DNA of 7,710 bases from CAYYNP01 sp964472545 (GCA_964472545.1 CAYYNP010000396.1:1-7710), one strand, 5' to 3'. Positions 1-7,339 are shown, numbered from the stretch's first letter. The notes: generated by a model not told the origin, from the letters alone. Numbers and translations: made by a program.

Positions 1-20
1 CAGCCACATCGATCGTCGAC

Positions 21-46
21 GGAGCCAGTCCCCTTTTTCGGGCTCC
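21..46. repeat. Small palindrome, possibly REP-like
   Basis: Two perfect 6-base arms, GGAGCC (21-26) and GGCTCC (41-46), enclose a 14-base loop containing CCCCTTTTT. On the other strand the loop reads as a run of A followed by GGGGACT. Short intergenic palindromes with an AAAAAGGGGACTGG-like core remind me of REP elements linked to RAYT (TnpA_REP) transposases in planctomycetes and proteobacteria; that link is from memory and is an inference. It could instead be the terminator stem of a gene to the left of the window. One copy is visible here. Confidence 0.35.
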
Positions 47-104
47 CGCACACTGTGCAGTTCTCCTGCATCCGGCCGGCGACCTTCCGTTACGCGGTTG
101 TCGA

Positions 105-133
105 TTGCCAGCACCGGATCGAAGTGCCACAAT
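105..133 (+). promoter_or_regulatory. Candidate sigma70-type promoter for the secreted hydrolase-like gene
   Basis: A -35-like TTGCCA (105-110, 5 of 6 consensus) is followed after 17 bases by a -10-like CACAAT (128-133, 4 of 6). Transcription would start near 140 and give a leader of about 65 bases before the ATG at 205. The spacing is ideal and the position plausible, but the -10 is weak and GC-rich planctomycete promoters are poorly defined, so this remains a candidate. Confidence 0.4.
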
Positions 134-192
134 AGCGGGCAATCGATCCCGTGACGACGGCAATCTCGCGACGACTCGGCCCCCGGAAATCG

Positions 193-198
193 AAAGGA
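193..198 (+). promoter_or_regulatory. Ribosome binding site fixing the start at 205
   Basis: AAAGGA lies 6 bases upstream of the ATG at 205. It decides between that ATG and an in-frame GTG at 151. The ATG start also puts a proper signal peptide at the N-terminus, while the GTG start would place 18 mostly basic and polar residues in front of it. Confidence 0.65.
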
Positions 199-204
199 CC
201 ACAC

Positions 205-2796
205 ATGTTTCGCCCCATGCTTGCCATATGGCTGCTGATCGGCTCTGCGGTTGTTGCCGAAGCCCAAGACACCTCCGGCGTCTTCGTCCGCTTCCGGCTT
301 ATCGAACCGGCCGAGGCTTCCTGGCACGTACGTCTGGGCGGCTACATTCACGTGGCCAACTGGTACTTGCCCAAAGCAACCGTGCCGATTGGGGCCGACA
401 AGGACAAGACCAGGCAGTTGAAGTCGGGCGAGTTCTCCGAGTGGTTCGATCTGAAGGCCCACGCCGGCGAGTTGCTGCACAAGCGGCTGAACCGGGCCGG
501 CGGCGTGGCGGAGTTTCCAAACGTTACGGCGCAGTTCGTGACCGACGAGCCGGCGGGTAGGCGCAAGGTCGTGATCGAGTTGGCCGACAAGCCGGATGTG
601 GCGTCGGTGGTGAAGCGATTCGAAGAGTCGTTCGACGGCGACCTGACCAGCTTCCTGGTATCGCCCGATTTGCACAGCGATGCCGATAGCCTGGAAACGG
701 CGGCGCAGATGACGGCGCGCCGCTTGGCCTGGGCGCAGAAGGCCACGAAGGGAAAGCGGTCCTCACCGAAGCGTCACATCATCCAGACTTCCTTCTGGTC
801 GCCACAGCGCCCCCAGTTGAACGTCCAAGAGGCCCGGGTGCTGCATCTGCTGGGCTTCAACGTCGTGGGCGGCCAACGGCCGGAAGTCCGCGAGGCCTTT
901 CCGCACTTGAAGGTCCCCGGCCACACGCACCACGTCGGTTTCGGCCCGGCCAATACGCGGCAGGGCATCGACGCGTTGGTCAAAGGCCACGCCGAGAAGC
1001 AGAAGACTCCGCTGGAGGCCGGCACACCCTTCGGATTTGCCGACGAGATCTGCGCCCGGCCACGCATCGGCGACGACGCCCAAGCCCGGGCGCATCTGCA
1101 AGCGTGGCTCGAAGAGAAAGGCATCGCGGCAAAGGACCTGGGCGTGCGGGAGCTCACCGACGTGGTGCCGCTGGAGACCCCGGAGGCTTTCCGCGAAGCG
1201 GCCAAGATCGATCCGGCCGCCGCGGCTCGGGTCTTCTACTACACCAGCCGCTTCCGCCAGGAGGCCGGCACGCAACGCATCCGTTGGCACACCGAGTCGT
1301 TTCGCCGTCATTTCCCCAAGGGGATCATCACCACCACGCTCGTGGCCGACCACCCGTATTTCGGCGGCACGGGATTGGGCATGGGCATGGTGCCGAATTC
1401 GACCTGGGGCGGCGCGCCGCTGGCGCTCGACTGGTTCGACATGGCCCGCCGCAAGGCCGTGGACCTGTTCGGCATCGAGGATTGGATGGGCCTGCAATAC
1501 ATGTACGGCCCCAACTCCACCTGGGAGGGTTTTCAACTGATGGGGTTCCAGGCCGCCATGTTTCGCAGCGGCGGCGGCAACCAAGACGTGCCGATCATCG
1601 CCTGGATCACGCCCAGCGACGAAACGAACCTGAGGCTCAAATCGCACTCGGCCTTGTGCCAGGGCGCCAAGCATTTCTTCTATTGGACGTACGGCCCCAC
1701 TGCCACCGGCACAGAGAACTACTGGTCTGATTTGCGCGGGGCGTACGACGGCATCGCCCGGGTGACGAGCCAACTGGCCGCGGCGGAAGAGGTGTTGTTT
1801 CCCGCCCGGCACCGGCCGACGCGGGTGGCCCTGCTCTATAGCATCAGTTCCGATCTCTGGCAGCCCTACGGCTACCGGAGCATGCTCGAGCGGCGTGGGA
1901 TCTACCTGTCGCTGGTCCACGGCCAGTACCTGGTCGACATGCTCACGGAACAAGACGTCGAGGCCGGCCGGCTAAGCGACTACAAAGTGCTCTACGCCAC
2001 CGGCCCGAACGTTACGTCGCAGGCCACTCAACGTATTCTCGGCTGGGTACGCGGCGGCGGGCATCTGTTCGCCTTGGGCAACGCCGGCACGCGCAACGAA
2101 TTCAACGAGCCGGTGGCCGGATTGGCCGAAGCACTGGGCGTAAAGGCCGGCGCGAAGGCGACGATGCAACACGGCGTCTACCGGGTTCGGGCGCAACTGA
2201 ACAAGATTCCGCACATGGACCGGATCGCTTTCGAGGGCGATGAAGCCGGGGATCTCGGGCCGGGTTTCGCCGTAATCGGCATCAAGACCGACGTTGCGGC
2301 CGATCGCGGTGACGTCCTTGGACGCTTCGCCGACGGATCGCCGGCGGTGATTGCCCACCGCTTTGGCAAAGGCCGCGCCCTCTGCGTCGCCGCCACGCCG
2401 GGCATCAGCTACACCAAAGACGCCAAGTTCGTTGCCGCCGAACTCAAGGAGAAGTGGCCCGCCGCCCACCGCCGGTTCATCAACGCCGCAGCCCGGGCCG
2501 CCGGCGCCCTGCCGCAGGTGGAACTCTCGCACCCGGTGGTCGAGACCGGCGTGTTCGAAGGTCCCGAGGGCATGGCCCTCGTGCTGGCGAACTTCACCTA
2601 CGAGAAGATCGAGAAGCTCGCCGTGAAGCTGCCCGTCCGGCGACCGGTCTCGCGGGTCTACACGGCCGACGACCCGCGAACGGCCGTTCCCTTCACGTCC
2701 GTTCCCAGCACGCCCCAGCAGCGAGCCGAGGGATACACGGGACTGATCGAATTCGAGATCCCGCTGGGGTTGGATCAGATTGTGTTGGTTCGGTGA
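205..2796 (+). CDS. Secreted glycoside-hydrolase-like protein (GH42-like TIM barrel plus trimerisation-like domain)
   Basis: This 863-residue protein is probably exported. Residues 5-18 form a hydrophobic core ending in A-E-A, with likely signal peptidase I cleavage between A20 and Q21. Residues 22-150 look like an N-terminal beta-rich region. Residues 190-535 have the rhythm of a TIM barrel: a FWSPQRPQLN segment near 197, an ADE triad at 279-281, HTESFRRHF near 362, a WITPSDE segment at 467-473 and GAKHFFYWTYGP at 487-498. The last resembles the late barrel strand of clan GH-A enzymes, GH42 in particular. Residues 538-760 look like the flavodoxin/GATase-like trimerisation domain of GH42 (VALLYS, YKVLYATGPNV, GWVRGGGHLFALG). 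Residues 770-863 are beta-rich, as in the C-terminal sandwich of such enzymes. E281 is a plausible acid/base; the nucleophile is not identifiable (E425 and E473 are candidates). By family, it would act on a glycan outside the cytoplasm; the substrate is unknown. A catalytically inactive carbohydrate-binding relative is the main alternative. It has its own promoter candidate and converges on the next gene. Confidence 0.72.
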   Translation: MFRPMLAIWLLIGSAVVAEAQDTSGVFVRFRLIEPAEASWHVRLGGYIHVANWYLPKATVPIGADKDKTRQLKSGEFSEWFDLKAHAGELLHKRLNRAGGVAEFPNVTAQFVTDEPAGRRKVVIELADKPDVASVVKRFEESFDGDLTSFLVSPDLHSDADSLETAAQMTARRLAWAQKATKGKRSSPKRHIIQTSFWSPQRPQLNVQEARVLHLLGFNVVGGQRPEVREAFPHLKVPGHTHHVGFGPANTRQGIDALVKGHAEKQKTPLEAGTPFGFADEICARPRIGDDAQARAHLQAWLEEKGIAAKDLGVRELTDVVPLETPEAFREAAKIDPAAAARVFYYTSRFRQEAGTQRIRWHTESFRRHFPKGIITTTLVADHPYFGGTGLGMGMVPNSTWGGAPLALDWFDMARRKAVDLFGIEDWMGLQYMYGPNSTWEGFQLMGFQAAMFRSGGGNQDVPIIAWITPSDETNLRLKSHSALCQGAKHFFYWTYGPTATGTENYWSDLRGAYDGIARVTSQLAAAEEVLFPARHRPTRVALLYSISSDLWQPYGYRSMLERRGIYLSLVHGQYLVDMLTEQDVEAGRLSDYKVLYATGPNVTSQATQRILGWVRGGGHLFALGNAGTRNEFNEPVAGLAEALGVKAGAKATMQHGVYRVRAQLNKIPHMDRIAFEGDEAGDLGPGFAVIGIKTDVAADRGDVLGRFADGSPAVIAHRFGKGRALCVAATPGISYTKDAKFVAAELKEKWPAAHRRFINAAARAAGALPQVELSHPVVETGVFEGPEGMALVLANFTYEKIEKLAVKLPVRRPVSRVYTADDPRTAVPFTSVPSTPQQRAEGYTGLIEFEIPLGLDQIVLVR

Positions 2797-2800
2797 GTTC

Positions 2801-2845
2801 TGCGTGTGCGGGCGGTAGCTGTCGAATCGTCCGCCCTCTCACGCA
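2801..2845. terminator. Bipartite hairpin between convergent genes, candidate bidirectional terminator
   Basis: An outer stem TGCGTG (2801-2806) pairs with CACGCA (2840-2845), and an inner stem GGGCGG (2810-2815) pairs with CCGCCC (2831-2836). The two 6-bp stems are separated by a symmetric 3x3 internal loop, and the terminal loop is 15 bases. The structure begins 5 bases after the hydrolase stop and overlaps the stop codon of the opposite gene, so it could end transcripts from both sides. No T-run follows on either strand, so it is not a classical intrinsic terminator; it may act with Rho or as a 3'-end stabilising stem. Confidence 0.45.
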
Positions 2846-3390
2846 AGTCGCTCCTCGATCAGCCGATTGACGTAACGCACCAGCACACTGGCATGCGCCA
2901 TGGGGCCGTCCTTGTGGATCGAGCCGTTGTCCTCCTTGTCGTAGAGGAACTGAGGCACACCGCGAAATGCTCGGCCGATGATCTCTTCGAGGACGGCGGA
3001 ATCGACCCGATTGCCCAGCATCCACTGATAGGCCGGGATGTAGATCTTCTCTCGCGCTTCGACCAGTCCCAACAGCCGTTTCTGATCGCCAAGCCGGTGT
3101 CCGACGGGCTTCCCGCCTCGCTTCCGGCCGACGCCTTCAAAATACCGCGGCGCGATCTTGGATCGGATCACCTTGAGGCCCTGCCAGATGCCTTCGACGG
3201 AGTCGGAGACTCTGCCGGACATCCCCGGAACCGGAATGCCGCCATGGGGATAAAAGGGACTCAGTTGGTTGTACGGCTCGTCGGCGTCGCTGCTGACGTC
3301 CACCCAAAGGGTGCCCAGCGGTGGCGAGGAAGTTCGCACCTGGCGAAACGGCAGGAACCGGCATTTCACGAGCTTTCGAGGGTGGGGCAT
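2839..3390 (-). CDS. DUF6939-like protein with NADAR/YbiA-type motifs
   Basis: This is a cytoplasmic protein of 183 residues with no signal peptide or membrane segment. The conserved-looking core is LSPFYPHGGIPVPG (43-56), SDSVEGIWQGLKVI (62-75), GHR (97-99), IYIPAYQWML (116-125) and a C-terminal helix with PMAHASVLVRYVN (163-175). I match this pattern, from memory, to a family of unknown function listed as DUF6939. The pair LSPFYP...SVEGIWQGLK parallels the LSNFYP...TVEHYYQAQK signature of NADAR (YbiA-like) proteins, including the Glu (E66) of the active site. NADAR enzymes are N-glycosidases, and some remove ADP-ribose from guanine; a related activity here is an inference. The ATG at 3390 is preferred because its ribosome binding site is 8 bases away; a GTG at 3393 would add one residue. 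It has its own promoter. Base composition looks somewhat less GC-rich than the neighbours, and synonymous third positions look less extreme, judged by eye. Confidence 0.7.
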   Translation of the reverse strand: MPHPRKLVKCRFLPFRQVRTSSPPLGTLWVDVSSDADEPYNQLSPFYPHGGIPVPGMSGRVSDSVEGIWQGLKVIRSKIAPRYFEGVGRKRGGKPVGHRLGDQKRLLGLVEAREKIYIPAYQWMLGNRVDSAVLEEIIGRAFRGVPQFLYDKEDNGSIHKDGPMAHASVLVRYVNRLIEERLA

Positions 3391-3398
3391 CACAAAAA

Positions 3399-3404
3399 CC
3401 CTCT
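3399..3404 (-). promoter_or_regulatory. Ribosome binding site of the NADAR-like gene
   Basis: On the minus strand AGAGGG lies 8 bases before the ATG at 3390 and 5 bases before an adjacent in-frame GTG at 3393. The spacing slightly favours the ATG. Confidence 0.55.
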
Positions 3405-3426
3405 ATGGATCGGGCGAGTTGCTGTC

Positions 3427-3454
3427 ACTATAGATTAGAGCCGCCAGCGATCAA
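3427..3454 (-). promoter_or_regulatory. Candidate sigma70-type promoter of the NADAR-like gene
   Basis: On the minus strand TTGATC (3454-3449, 4 of 6 consensus) is followed after 16 bases by TATAGT (3432-3427, 5 of 6). Transcription would start near 3420, giving a leader of about 30 bases that contains the ribosome binding site at 3399-3404. The good -10 and sensible leader length make this one of the two stronger promoter candidates here. It implies that the small gene is transcribed independently of the kinase upstream. Confidence 0.5.
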
Positions 3455-3566
3455 GAGGTTCACGCAGTTGCCGCTCTGCCGTGTTGAAGGGAGCTGGGAT
3501 CGGGCCTTTGCCGACGACAACTTCCTCTGGGCGCTCCTGCTGCGTGATTGAGACCGGCGTCCGACG

Positions 3567-3584
3567 GCCGTCTCGTCCGACGGC
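3567..3584 (-). terminator. Hairpin just after the kinase stop, weak terminator candidate
   Basis: On the minus strand GCCGTC (3584-3579) pairs with GACGGC (3572-3567) around a 6-base loop, starting 3 bases after the kinase TAG. No T-run follows. The site overlaps an 11-base direct repeat, GCCGTCGGACG, at 3584-3574 and 3568-3558, so alternative pairings exist. It may mark the 3' end of the kinase transcript, but readthrough into the next gene cannot be excluded. Confidence 0.3.
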
Positions 3585-3587
3585 TGC

Positions 3588-6500
3588 CTATTGAGTGGAG
3601 GCCGGCTGCGAATCCCACAGAGCGTCTTCGCAGATGGAGATGTAGAATCCGAGCTGTTGCTCGACGCCGTCGAAACGCGGTGGGAGTTGCCCGGCCGCTT
3701 GCAGTTGCTCGACCACACGCAGGCCGAAGCGATACGTCATCAGCGCCTCGCCGATTTCGAATTGGTGCTGCCATGCCTGGCCGAGCTTCAGGCTGGTGGC
3801 GATCAGGTCGGTTTGGGCAGCGACGTTGTTCGGGTCGGCGTCGACCAGTTCGCGTTCGATGTCCAGGCTCTTCCGATAGTGGCCGCCGGCGGCTGGCAGG
3901 TTCGACGTGTCGCGGCAGAGGTTGCCCAGCCGGTCGTAGGCGACCGCCAAGTCGCGTTGGGCCTGGGCGTTGGCCGGATCGGCCGCGGCGAGTTCCTGCC
4001 GCAGTTCGAGACAGCTCCGGTAATGGTTCTCGGCGGCGTCCATCTTGCCCGATTGCCACTGAAAGTCGCCGATTCTCTCGTGCGACACCGACAGATCACG
4101 CCTCGCTACCGCGTTGCCCGGGTCGCGCTGGGCCAGCGAAGTGCGAATCTTCAGGGCAGCTTGCTGAGCTTCCTGCGCACCGGCCGCGTCGCCGGTGGCG
4201 AGCTTCACGTCGGCCAGCGTGTTGTACGAGACGGCGAGCTCGCGTTGGGCCGTCACATCGGCCGGATCGGCAGCGGCGGCCGTTTGGGTCAACTTCAGAC
4301 ATTGCTCGTAGGCGTCTTCAGCCGCCGCCAGATCGCCCGATGCGCAATAGAGATTGCCCAGGCGGTGATAGGACGTAGCCAGATCGCGGCGCGTGCGGGC
4401 GTCGGACGGGTCGGATTCGGCGAGTTGCTCGGCGATTGCCAGGCTCTTGCCGTACGCATCCTTGGCGGCCCGTGCGTCACCCTGTTGCAGGCTGGCATCG
4501 CCAAAGCGCCCGTAGGCGACCGACAGGTCGCGTCGGCTCCAAAGGTCGGCCGCGTCGAGTCCGGCCAGCTTCTCGGCGATCTCGAGCGCCTTGCCGGCGT
4601 ATTGGCGTGCCGTCGCCGGATCGCCCGTTTGCAGGCTCAACTCGCTGAGTTTGTCGTGCGACGTCGACAAGTCGCGCAGGGCTTGCAGGTTGTCCGGGTC
4701 GCGTCCGAGGAGTTCCTCCCGAAGCTGCATGCTCTGCACGTAGGCGCGGCGTGCCGCCGTCACGTTGCCCAACTTGGCCTCTGCGGCGGCCAGGTTGTCG
4801 TACGAGGCCGACAGATCGCGCCGGGTTTCGCCGCCCGTGGAGTCGCGCCGGGCCAACTCTTGCGTGATCTCGAGATCCGCCTGGAAGTGCTCGCGGGCGG
4901 CCAACGTATCGCCAAGCTTCAGGCTCACGTCGCCGACGTTTCCATGGGCGATGGCCAGGCTGCGCCGTACGTCGACGTCGGCCGGGGCGAGCTGGGCCAA
5001 CTTCCGGCAGATCTCCAGATCCTCTTGAAACGCCGCCCGGGCCGATGTCAGATCGCCGAGCAGCGAACTCGCGTCGCCGAGTCGCTGGTGTGAAATGGCC
5101 AGCGCCCGTTGAAGGTCGACGTTGGCCGGGTCGCTTGCGGCCAGCTTGCTTCGGATCTCCAGACTCCGCGCATAGGCATCCCGGGCGGCCGCCACGTCGC
5201 CGGTTTGCAGTCGAATGCTGCCGATCTGATCGTAGGAAGCCGCCAGCCCACGTCGGAGTTGGCGATTGGCCGGATCTTGCGCGGCCAGTTGCTTTGAGAT
5301 CCTCAGGTGCTTTTCCGCGTAGTCGAGCGCGGCCGAGACCTCGCCGGCTTGCAGGCTGGTCTTGCCCAACTTGTAGTACGAAACGGACAGATCGCGCTTG
5401 AGCGAGACGTCGTCCAAGTTCGCCGCGGCCAGTTCCCGGGCAATCGCGAGCCCCTGGAGATAGAACTCCGCCGCCTCTGAGGCCTCGGCGAGCTTCAGGC
5501 TTGCGTCGCCGACCTTGTTCAGTGCATTGGGCAAACCGCGCCGATAACTCGGATCCTCGGCGGCCAACGCCCGCGTAACGTGCAGCGACTCTCGATAGGC
5601 GTCGCGTGCCGCGGATGCATCGCCCAGCTTCATTTGCACGTCGCCGAGTTTCTCGTGTGCCCGGGCCAGGCCCTGTTGGGCCTTGGCGCCGTTCGGCTGC
5701 CGTGCGGCCAGCCTCTGCGTGATGGCGAAGCTGCTCCGGTAGGCCTCCGCCGCCGCGTCGACGTTGCCGAGTAGCAGGCTCACCTCGCCGAGCTTCTCGT
5801 GGGTCACCGAGAGGTTGTATTGTGCCAGTCTGTTTTGGGGATCGGCTTCGGCCAGGCGCCGGCTGATCTGATGGGCCAGCCCGTATTGCCGTTGAGCCTG
5901 CCGTGTGGCGTCGGTCTGTTCTGCGTTGTCGGCTTGTCCTGCGCCGCCGATCACCCGGAAGATATCCCCAAGCTGTACGTGGGCCGCCGCCAGATTTCGA
6001 TCCGCCCGCGGGGCCGTTTCCAGGCTTCGGGCCACGTCCTGCAATTGCCCGATGGCTTTTGTCAGCAGGTCTTGCCGCACCTGCTGTGCCCCGGGCGCGT
6101 CCTTCAGGTCGTGCTGGATGCCGAACACGACCGACTCGAGCACCTGCAAGGCCAATACGCTCTGCCGTTCGGCGTGTTGGGCGCTCTGGTCGGCCAACTC
6201 GCGGGCGGCAACGGCCTGTTGTTTCAGCTCGCTTTCTCGAAAGTAGCCCACGGTGGCCAGCACCGAGATGGCCGTCAGCAAGACGACGGCGGTCGCCGCT
6301 AAGCCGCTGACCAGCGGATTTCGACGGCACCACCGCCAGGCCCGCTCGATCCGCGATACGGGCCGGGCGTGAATCGGGCGGCCGTCGAGGAAGCGATTCA
6401 GTTCGGCCGCCAACTCGGCCGCCGAGGAATATCGCCGGGCCGGTTCCTTCTGAAGACATTTTAGGCAGATCGTTTCGAGATCTCGATCCACCGCCGGATT

Positions 6501-7331
6501 GAGTTGCCGCGGCGAGATCGGCTCTTGTTCGACGACCTGCCGCAACGTGGCCGCAATGTCGGCCGCCTGGAAGGGCGGGTGCCCGGTCAGCAAGCAGTAG
6601 AAGATCGCCCCCAGTGAATAGACGTCGGCCGCCGGGTGGACGTCGTCGGCTCGGCCCGTGGCCTGTTCGGGCGGCATGTAGCTGGGCGTGCCGATGACCT
6701 GGCCGGTGGCGGTTAACTTGCTGTCGGCTTCGGTACGCTTGGCGAGCCCGAAGTCGGTGACGCGCGGCCGGCCGGTTTCGTCGAGCAGGACGTTGGCCGG
6801 CTTCAGATCGCGATGGATCACGCCCCGCTCGTGGGCGTAGGCGACGGCTTGGGCGATCTGTTCGGTCAGCCCGGCGGCGTCGGCCGGCTCGAGCGGCCCG
6901 TCGGCCACCTTCGCGGCGAGGCTCTCTCCGTCGACGAATCCCATCAGGATATACTGCAAGCCGTCGTCCTGGCCGACCTCATAGATCGGCACGATGCCGG
7001 GATGGTCGAGGTTGGCGGCCGCCTCGGCTTCTGCTCGAAACCGCTCGACGTCGCCGCGGCTGGCGAGTTGGCCGGCGAGGATCGTCTTCAGCGCGACAAC
7101 GCGATCCGGCGTCGACTGCCGCGCCTTGTAGACGACCCCCATCCCTCCCCGGGCGATCTCTTGCAGCAATTCACAGCCGGCAAATCGGCTCACACCGGCG
7201 CTTGCTGCGGCCTGAGCGTCGGCCGGAGCGAGCGTTGCCTCGAGGTCGGCGTCGGTATCGGCCCCCAGCACCGACGGCGGCAGCGTCGGTTCGCAGCCGT
7301 GCTCCGGCGGGTAATCCGAAACGTGGTTCAT
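3588..7331 (-). CDS. Membrane Ser/Thr protein kinase (PknB-like) with 15 TPR-like 48-residue repeats
   Basis: This 1247-residue kinase phosphorylates proteins on Ser/Thr in the cytoplasm. The kinase domain spans about 53-315: ARGGMGVVYKA loop (60-70, the first Gly of the usual GxGxxG replaced by A60), ATP lysine K82, helix-C glutamate E101, HRD with catalytic D175 and N180, DFG D193, activation-loop threonines T207 and T209, the PPE end at 220-222, and D236. All key residues are present, so it should be active. R299/R300 close the domain. A basic stretch (RIERAWRWCRRN, 327-338) precedes one membrane helix at 339-363, which puts the kinase inside and the C-terminus outside by the positive-inside rule. 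Residues 366-440 look helical or coiled and contain a DAPGAQQVRQDLLTKAI block seen in planctomycete kinases. After a degenerate unit near 445-496, fifteen repeats fill 497-1213; a 34-residue tail ends the protein. The ATG at 7331 is chosen for its ribosome binding site and the usual N-terminal length; 80 upstream in-frame codons look non-coding. The signal and targets are unknown. Confidence 0.88.
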   Translation of the reverse strand: MNHVSDYPPEHGCEPTLPPSVLGADTDADLEATLAPADAQAAASAGVSRFAGCELLQEIARGGMGVVYKARQSTPDRVVALKTILAGQLASRGDVERFRAEAEAAANLDHPGIVPIYEVGQDDGLQYILMGFVDGESLAAKVADGPLEPADAAGLTEQIAQAVAYAHERGVIHRDLKPANVLLDETGRPRVTDFGLAKRTEADSKLTATGQVIGTPSYMPPEQATGRADDVHPAADVYSLGAIFYCLLTGHPPFQAADIAATLRQVVEQEPISPRQLNPAVDRDLETICLKCLQKEPARRYSSAAELAAELNRFLDGRPIHARPVSRIERAWRWCRRNPLVSGLAATAVVLLTAISVLATVGYFRESELKQQAVAARELADQSAQHAERQSVLALQVLESVVFGIQHDLKDAPGAQQVRQDLLTKAIGQLQDVARSLETAPRADRNLAAAHVQLGDIFRVIGGAGQADNAEQTDATRQAQRQYGLAHQISRRLAEADPQNRLAQYNLSVTHEKLGEVSLLLGNVDAAAEAYRSSFAITQRLAARQPNGAKAQQGLARAHEKLGDVQMKLGDASAARDAYRESLHVTRALAAEDPSYRRGLPNALNKVGDASLKLAEASEAAEFYLQGLAIARELAAANLDDVSLKRDLSVSYYKLGKTSLQAGEVSAALDYAEKHLRISKQLAAQDPANRQLRRGLAASYDQIGSIRLQTGDVAAARDAYARSLEIRSKLAASDPANVDLQRALAISHQRLGDASSLLGDLTSARAAFQEDLEICRKLAQLAPADVDVRRSLAIAHGNVGDVSLKLGDTLAAREHFQADLEITQELARRDSTGGETRRDLSASYDNLAAAEAKLGNVTAARRAYVQSMQLREELLGRDPDNLQALRDLSTSHDKLSELSLQTGDPATARQYAGKALEIAEKLAGLDAADLWSRRDLSVAYGRFGDASLQQGDARAAKDAYGKSLAIAEQLAESDPSDARTRRDLATSYHRLGNLYCASGDLAAAEDAYEQCLKLTQTAAAADPADVTAQRELAVSYNTLADVKLATGDAAGAQEAQQAALKIRTSLAQRDPGNAVARRDLSVSHERIGDFQWQSGKMDAAENHYRSCLELRQELAAADPANAQAQRDLAVAYDRLGNLCRDTSNLPAAGGHYRKSLDIERELVDADPNNVAAQTDLIATSLKLGQAWQHQFEIGEALMTYRFGLRVVEQLQAAGQLPPRFDGVEQQLGFYISICEDALWDSQPASTQ
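3693..5843 (-). repeat. Array of 15 tandem 144-bp units encoding TPR-like repeats
   Basis: The kinase C-terminus consists of fifteen back-to-back units of 48 residues (144 bases), except the third, which has 45. The rough consensus is DPAN....RDLSVSY..LGD, then ..L..GD..AA..AY, then ..SLEI...LAA. Each unit is two or more amphipathic helices, longer than a 34-residue TPR and close to the 42-residue kinesin-light-chain type. Units have diverged from each other, so recent expansion or slippage is unlikely. Known TPR-like arrays bind proteins or peptides; here the array would be extracytoplasmic if the topology is as predicted. Confidence 0.85.
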
Positions 7332-7339
7332 CCGGCAAT

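Noticed and set aside
151..204. GTG start at 151 for the hydrolase-like gene
   Set aside because: It would place 18 basic residues before the signal peptide and lacks a ribosome binding site as good as AAAGGA before the ATG at 205.
763..1953. Antisense open frame of 396 codons within the hydrolase gene
   Set aside because: High GC makes stop codons rare; the + strand frame carries the signal peptide, ribosome binding site and domain-like motifs.
3428..3718. Minus-strand open frame of 96 codons overlapping the kinase 3' end
   Set aside because: It lies mostly in another frame of the kinase tail and runs into the promoter of the next gene; no ribosome binding site or family resemblance could be established.
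3591..5093. Long + strand open frame (500 codons) antisense to the kinase repeats
   Set aside because: It is a shadow of the 144-base repeat. Since 144 is a multiple of 3, a stop-free antisense frame in one unit stays open in the next. It has no convincing ribosome binding site, and the kinase frame has clear domain identity.
3693..5843. CRISPR array or DNA-level tandem repeat
   Set aside because: The 144-base periodicity is coding: units diverge at the DNA level and align only as protein repeats, with no identical short repeats separated by unique spacers.
4477..6459. Second minus-strand open frame of 660 codons inside the kinase gene
   Set aside because: It is a frame-shifted reading of the same GC-rich repeat DNA, very rich in Arg, Gly and Pro, with no recognisable domain.
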